A stretch of DNA of 21,770 nt, taken from Anaerolineae bacterium (lineage in GTDB: Bacteria; Chloroflexota; Anaerolineae; 4572-78; J111). The notes under the pieces are model-generated. The model did no database searches and was not told where the DNA came from. It was given only the letters and a program-made list of their open reading frames with translations. The stretch's first letter is position 1. Every line of letters starts with the position of its first letter. Shown here in pieces: positions 21,142 to 21,770 of the stretch. The stretch covers positions 1 to 21,770 of the forward strand of contig JAHDWA010000110.1 in assembly GCA_023382535.1 (NCBI GenBank), read 5' to 3'. The position numbers and the translations under genes were made by a program.

Positions 21142-21770
21142 ATGGGGATTTTTCCCTTGCAAAAAGTCTTGCTTATTGATGACGACGATGTCTCTCTTCG
21201 CCTGGTAAAGTTAATCCTTGGCTATGCCGGCTATGAGGTTTACATGGCTAAGGATGGACCGGAGGGCCTGCGCCAATTCCAGACCAACCAACCTGATCTG
21301 GTCATCCTTGACCTGCTCATGCCAGATGTACATGGCTGGCAAATCTGCCGGCAATTGCGCCAGCTCTCTAATGTGCCCATCCTGATTCTTACCTCTATGA
21401 GCGGAGCCGATAACACTATTAGCAGCCTGGAGGCCGGCGCAGATGATTACCTGCAAAAGCCCATCGAAGTTAGAGTCCTGTTGGCGCGAGTCCGGGCGCT
21501 GCTCCGGCGGGCCAGCCAGCCGTTGAGGATAGATCAGCCCTCTCTTTTTAGCGACGGCTATCTGACCATTGACCTGAACGCACGGCAGGTCCTCATTAAC
21601 AACCAGCAGGTTGAGTTGACTCCAACCGAGTATGAACTGCTGGTCTATCTGTATCAGCGGGCCGGGCAGGTCTGTTTATACCCGCAGATTTTGCGGGAGG
21701 TCTGGAAGTGGGAGCAGCATCCGATAGACGTGGTCCACCAGAATGTCCGGCGCTTACGGCGAAAATTAAA
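21142..21770 (+). CDS. OmpR/PhoB-family response regulator (runs off the window)
   Basis: The frame is open to the last base, so only the first ~209 residues are seen. Start is ATG 21142 (MGIFPLQKVLLIDDDD) or TTG 21157; neither has a strong ribosome site. Residues are numbered from the TTG. The receiver domain is complete: acidic pocket Asp9-Asp10 in LLIDDDD, phospho-acceptor Asp52 in LVILDLLMPD, Thr79 in LILTS and the Lys-Pro of YLQKPIE. A winged-helix effector follows: LTIDLNARQVLINNQQVELT, PTEYELLVYLYQRAGQV, then VVHQNVRRLRRKLK. It would regulate transcription upon phosphorylation by a histidine kinase, which may lie beyond the window. It diverges from the DUF790 fragment. Confidence 0.9.
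   Translation, partial: MGIFPLQKVLLIDDDDVSLRLVKLILGYAGYEVYMAKDGPEGLRQFQTNQPDLVILDLLMPDVHGWQICRQLRQLSNVPILILTSMSGADNTISSLEAGADDYLQKPIEVRVLLARVRALLRRASQPLRIDQPSLFSDGYLTIDLNARQVLINNQQVELTPTEYELLVYLYQRAGQVCLYPQILREVWKWEQHPIDVVHQNVRRLRRKL

Noticed and set aside
1..21770. tRNA, rRNA or riboswitch genes
   Set aside because: I saw no cloverleaf, rRNA core or riboswitch consensus by eye; a covariance-model scan would be needed to exclude weak ones.

Overview
The window (about 57% GC by eye) reads as an accessory, decaying stretch of a bacterial chromosome. The lineage is most likely Chloroflexota (Anaerolineae-like). That is an inference from the style of the proteins (receiver domain plus short coiled-coil module, PPOX, DUF488 and ASCH gene clusters) and from intergenic heptamer palindromes; no rRNA, tRNA or other marker gene is present to confirm it.

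Layout. (1) 1-2440 is a graveyard: a sigma-70 region-3 fragment with in-frame stops, a nested inverted-repeat element present in two copies, a half receiver-domain protein, and remnants of three transposons butted together (IS4-like 3' end, IS3-like orfA 5' end, and the N-terminal part of an IS200/IS605 TnpB). (2) 2432-10447 holds an exported protein of unknown function on the minus strand, then a plus-strand run of small metabolic or housekeeping-accessory genes: PPOX flavoprotein, small basic protein, DUF488, ASCH, HAD dehalogenase (frameshifted), GT1-type glycosyltransferase, a broken quinone-oxidoreductase gene, GNAT acetyltransferase, alpha/beta hydrolase, and a short protein related to S-adenosylhomocysteine hydrolase that lacks the NAD domain. 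Several of these are broken, so this run is eroding. (3) 10605-17860, minus strand, is a complete Wadjet (JetABCD) anti-plasmid defence operon led by a small Xre-type regulator. (4) 17995-18952 is an IS982-family insertion sequence. (5) 18955-20986, minus strand, is a collapsed array of a topoisomerase II A-subunit fragment, a B-subunit fragment and a truncated DUF790 gene. (6) 21142-end is an OmpR-family response regulator that runs off the window.

How the genes work together. JetA, JetB and JetC correspond to the kleisin (MukF-like), KITE (MukE-like) and SMC (MukB-like) parts of a condensin-like motor. JetD is the topoisomerase VI A-like nuclease that cuts small circular DNA once the motor has extruded it. 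All catalytic signatures are visible: the P-loop, ABC signature and Walker B of JetC, and the Toprim Glu and Asp-x-Asp of JetD. The operon starts from a near-perfect promoter (TTGACA, 16 bp, TATAAT) whose -10 adjoins a palindrome that is a good candidate operator for the regulator encoded first.

The most unusual signal is a set of period-7 repeats arranged as inverted pairs in both long gaps of the jet operon (jetA-jetB and jetB-jetC). One of them supplies the jetB stop codon, and the jetB-jetC gap also carries a remnant of a four-helix-bundle protein gene. Wadjet itself is a known system. The features that may be new here are the embedded repeats, the regulator-operator arrangement and the surrounding debris.
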